Source: Paramecium tetraurelia | Taxonomy: Eukaryota > Ciliophora > Oligohymenophorea > Peniculida > Parameciidae | Direction: 5' to 3' | Assembly: GCF_000165425.1 (NCBI RefSeq) | Contig: NW_001799111.1 | Coordinates: forward strand, 523,887-562,444 | DNA: 38,558 nucleotides | In this document: in pieces, positions 36,601-38,558 of the stretch | Layout: every line of letters begins with the position of its first letter | Numbering within the stretch: position 1 is the first letter of the stretch | The notes under the pieces: model-generated | Seen by the model: the letters and a program-made list of their open reading frames with translations, nothing else | Told to the model about the DNA's origin: nothing | The model's database searches: none | Translations under genes and position numbers: made by a program

Positions 36601-38167
36601 TAAGCTAACTAAAGCCGATACAAGTTATCAAGAGTTCAAATTATCATTTTCTGAACCTGTGTGCTTTAATGAAAAAGACATTAGTGAAGAGCAGTTCCTG
36701 TAGTTGATTTTTATTTAAATAATAGATGCCAAAAATAATCAATATGATATTGAAATCAAGCCGATAATCTCTATCACTACTGAATTAGCAGACGTAGCCT
36801 ATAAAATATTAATCAATTTCAAAACAAATGTCAAAGATCCTGTTTTAAAAGTTATAATTAACAATGACAACATAGTAAATAGTTAAGGTAACACTTTGTT
36901 CTCAAAAGAAGCAAAATTGGAATTCAGGTCCCCTTACAAGTTGTCAGATTTTTAAATGTCTCTTATTTCTAAAACTTCCATGCTTAGTAGGATTGTATTG
37001 TATTTCATAATATTTGTTAGTGGAATTTCTTTTTTATCAGGGAATTTAGAGATTTTATGGAATCTCCTTGATCTTCTATAGCAATTGTCATATATAAAAT
37101 TTCACAATGTTGAGTTCCCATAAAACTTAGAAAGTTATTTTTAAATCTTTACTATTGGCTCATTTACCCCTATATTTGGTACAATTTAGTTAGATCAGAA
37201 TTTACAAGACCTATTTAATTATTAAACTCCAGTCATTTTAGCAAAATGGAAATTTGAATACTATTAAATTAATTGTTACTTTTTGTATAACTTCCAAACT
37301 CTTTTAATCATGTTAATTATGGGATTTACTTATTACATATTTTCTTATTTATTTTTAAAATTCCTAGTTTTAAGCAATTATTAAAATTGGCCAGCTATCT
37401 ATAAAAAAAATTATTACTACAAGGCAACCAAATTTATTTTTTTCATTTAGAGATTAGCAAGACACTATTATTAGTATTTTATTTACTCTGGATTAATCAG
37501 AATTTTTACATCTAACTTTTATGAATTGACGTACGCATCTATTTTATAATTGGTAAATTTTAATACAGAAACCACTTTAAAAGCAATAATATCCTATTTA
37601 GCTCTTCTTACATTGATATGCAATGCATTTTTGTTATTCAGTTTTTGTTTTTATCTGAGCAAAAAGAATGTAGTTGCAAAGAATTTATCTGTATTAGTGG
37701 AAGGAATTAAGGACCAAACTAATTAAAGAACTAAATAATATTTTACTATTTTATTGATAAAAAAAACATTATTCATTCTAAATTTAGTAGTGATGTAAGG
37801 TCTTGTGGAGGCTTAAAGCCTTCTTTCAGCTTTTATATCTGGAGCATTCTTTTTTTATTGTTGTATTTATAAACCTTTTAGGAATCGTTTTGAAAATCTC
37901 AAAATAATAATTACGGAAGTATTGATTATGCTTAATGTTTCTCTCTTTTCTTTATATGAAATTTTGAAATTAAATCAGAACAAAGAGTCAGCTGAAATTT
38001 TAGGATGGATTAATATAAGTGGTTTCACTCTGATTCTTCTATCAACCTTAGCCATTGATATATACCAATCATTTTTGTAGCATACTAAGTTTATAATTAC
38101 TAAAGTCAAGAAGTGCTTAAAGATCGAGAAAAAGAAATCAGAAAAATCTAGGTTTCTTTTTTTTTGA
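30672..38167 (+). CDS. giant cysteine-rich surface protein with multipass membrane C-terminus, ~2,498 aa, one frame break
   Basis: ATG 30672 opens a signal peptide (MIFKNFYNLQFILFLLISS). Residues about 25-1,800 are a cysteine-rich ectodomain with many C-x-W-(4-8)-C units (CFWDLKNNKC, CYWNGSSC, CFWDGIQC) spaced like Paramecium immobilisation-antigen repeats. Three CGDG...EQCDDGN...DGC repeats (DUF4215/Myxococcus-disulfide type) follow from 36074. A Cys-poor domain leads to about seven membrane helices from 36985. No introns. A six-A run at 32771-32776 lacks one base needed to keep the frame; correcting it gives exactly 2,499 codons to TGA 38165-38167. Known i-antigens are GPI-anchored, so this is probably a related transmembrane receptor or coat protein rather than a classical antigen. 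Ligand unknown. Confidence 0.85.
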
Positions 38168-38558
38168 TTTATAATTACAAAAATCATTAATATCTATTAT
38201 GTTCGAACTCTAATATCAAAATATTATATATTAAAATATCTCGAAATAACTATAATTTTTCTACTGAATATTTTCTAAGTAACACACCAAGTTATTTTAT
38301 TTTGAGAAATAAAATTACTAAGTAGAACAATAAATTTGTATAGTTGAGTAATTATAAATCTTTTTCATTATAAAATTAAAAATAAAGAAGAAGCTAAAAA
38401 TTTGAAAAATATAAAGAGTTCGAACTGTCTATTTTGAAACAGCCTTTTATTACAGATAAAAAAAATATTCTCTCTGAAAATTTAAAAGTAGTCTAAGTAA
38501 AATAGTTAATTGCATTTTGATAGGGTTATCCGCGCCCAGTATGGCTGGCTACTAACGC
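38168..38558. other. 3' flank with GC-rich window end
   Basis: About 355 nt of AT-rich sequence follow the giant gene without a recognisable gene. The last 34 nt (from about 38525) jump to about 60% GC, unlike anything else in the window. This may be the edge of another element or non-native sequence. Confidence 0.4.

Noticed and set aside
38200..38430. Two GTTCGAA motifs (38204 and 38419) resembling a tRNA B-box
   Set aside because: No A-box, acceptor stem or cloverleaf could be built around either.
1..38558. Telomere repeats, CRISPR arrays, rRNA or tRNA genes
   Set aside because: No G4T2/G3T3 arrays, regularly spaced repeats or conserved RNA cores were seen on either strand.

Overview
The window reads as AT-rich ciliate DNA, most likely a Paramecium-type genome. 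Long genes open only if TAA and TAG are read as glutamine and TGA is the sole stop. Their frames are joined by very short GT...AG introns of 19-33 nt. Most ORFs are therefore invisible under the standard code, and I translated by hand with the ciliate code. No tRNA, rRNA, CRISPR array, telomere array or intact transposon was seen.

Layout. 1-2563 (+): 3' part of a membrane-bound hybrid histidine kinase. 2701-3864 (+): a frameshifted arginine-kinase pseudogene. 3955-12884 (all -): a coiled-coil protein, a PH-domain protein kinase, and a roughly 2,095-residue TRANK1-like UvrD-type helicase. 13406-16066 (-): an 886-residue protein joining CCCH-like zinc fingers, a VWA domain, an alpha-kinase core and a C-terminal cysteine cluster. 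16.2-22.0 kb: a gene-poor stretch with decayed coding remnants on both strands, a 194-nt assembly gap, and a GC-richer island at 20.0-21.7 kb whose coding status is unclear. 22066-22680 (+): a TGA-free 204-codon ORF. 22828-24142 (-): a secreted pectin-acetylesterase/Notum-type hydrolase. 25008-28507 (+): a K+ channel with a cyclic-nucleotide-binding-like domain. 28.5-30.6 kb: further decayed coding sequence. 30672-38167 (+): a giant secretory-pathway protein with a surface-antigen-like cysteine-rich ectodomain, three CGDG...CDDGN repeats and a multipass membrane C-terminus.

The genes do not form one pathway. Several are signalling or cell-surface proteins (two-component kinase, Ser/Thr kinase, alpha-kinase, K+ channel, giant surface protein), as is common in large ciliate multigene families. 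Intact genes lie beside partly decayed ones, which fits the known loss of duplicated genes after Paramecium whole-genome duplications; that link is inference.

Caveats. Single-base frame breaks at or near homopolymers occur in two otherwise intact giant genes (12670-12676 and 32771-32776) and may be sequence errors. All translations were done by eye, so domain borders are approximate.
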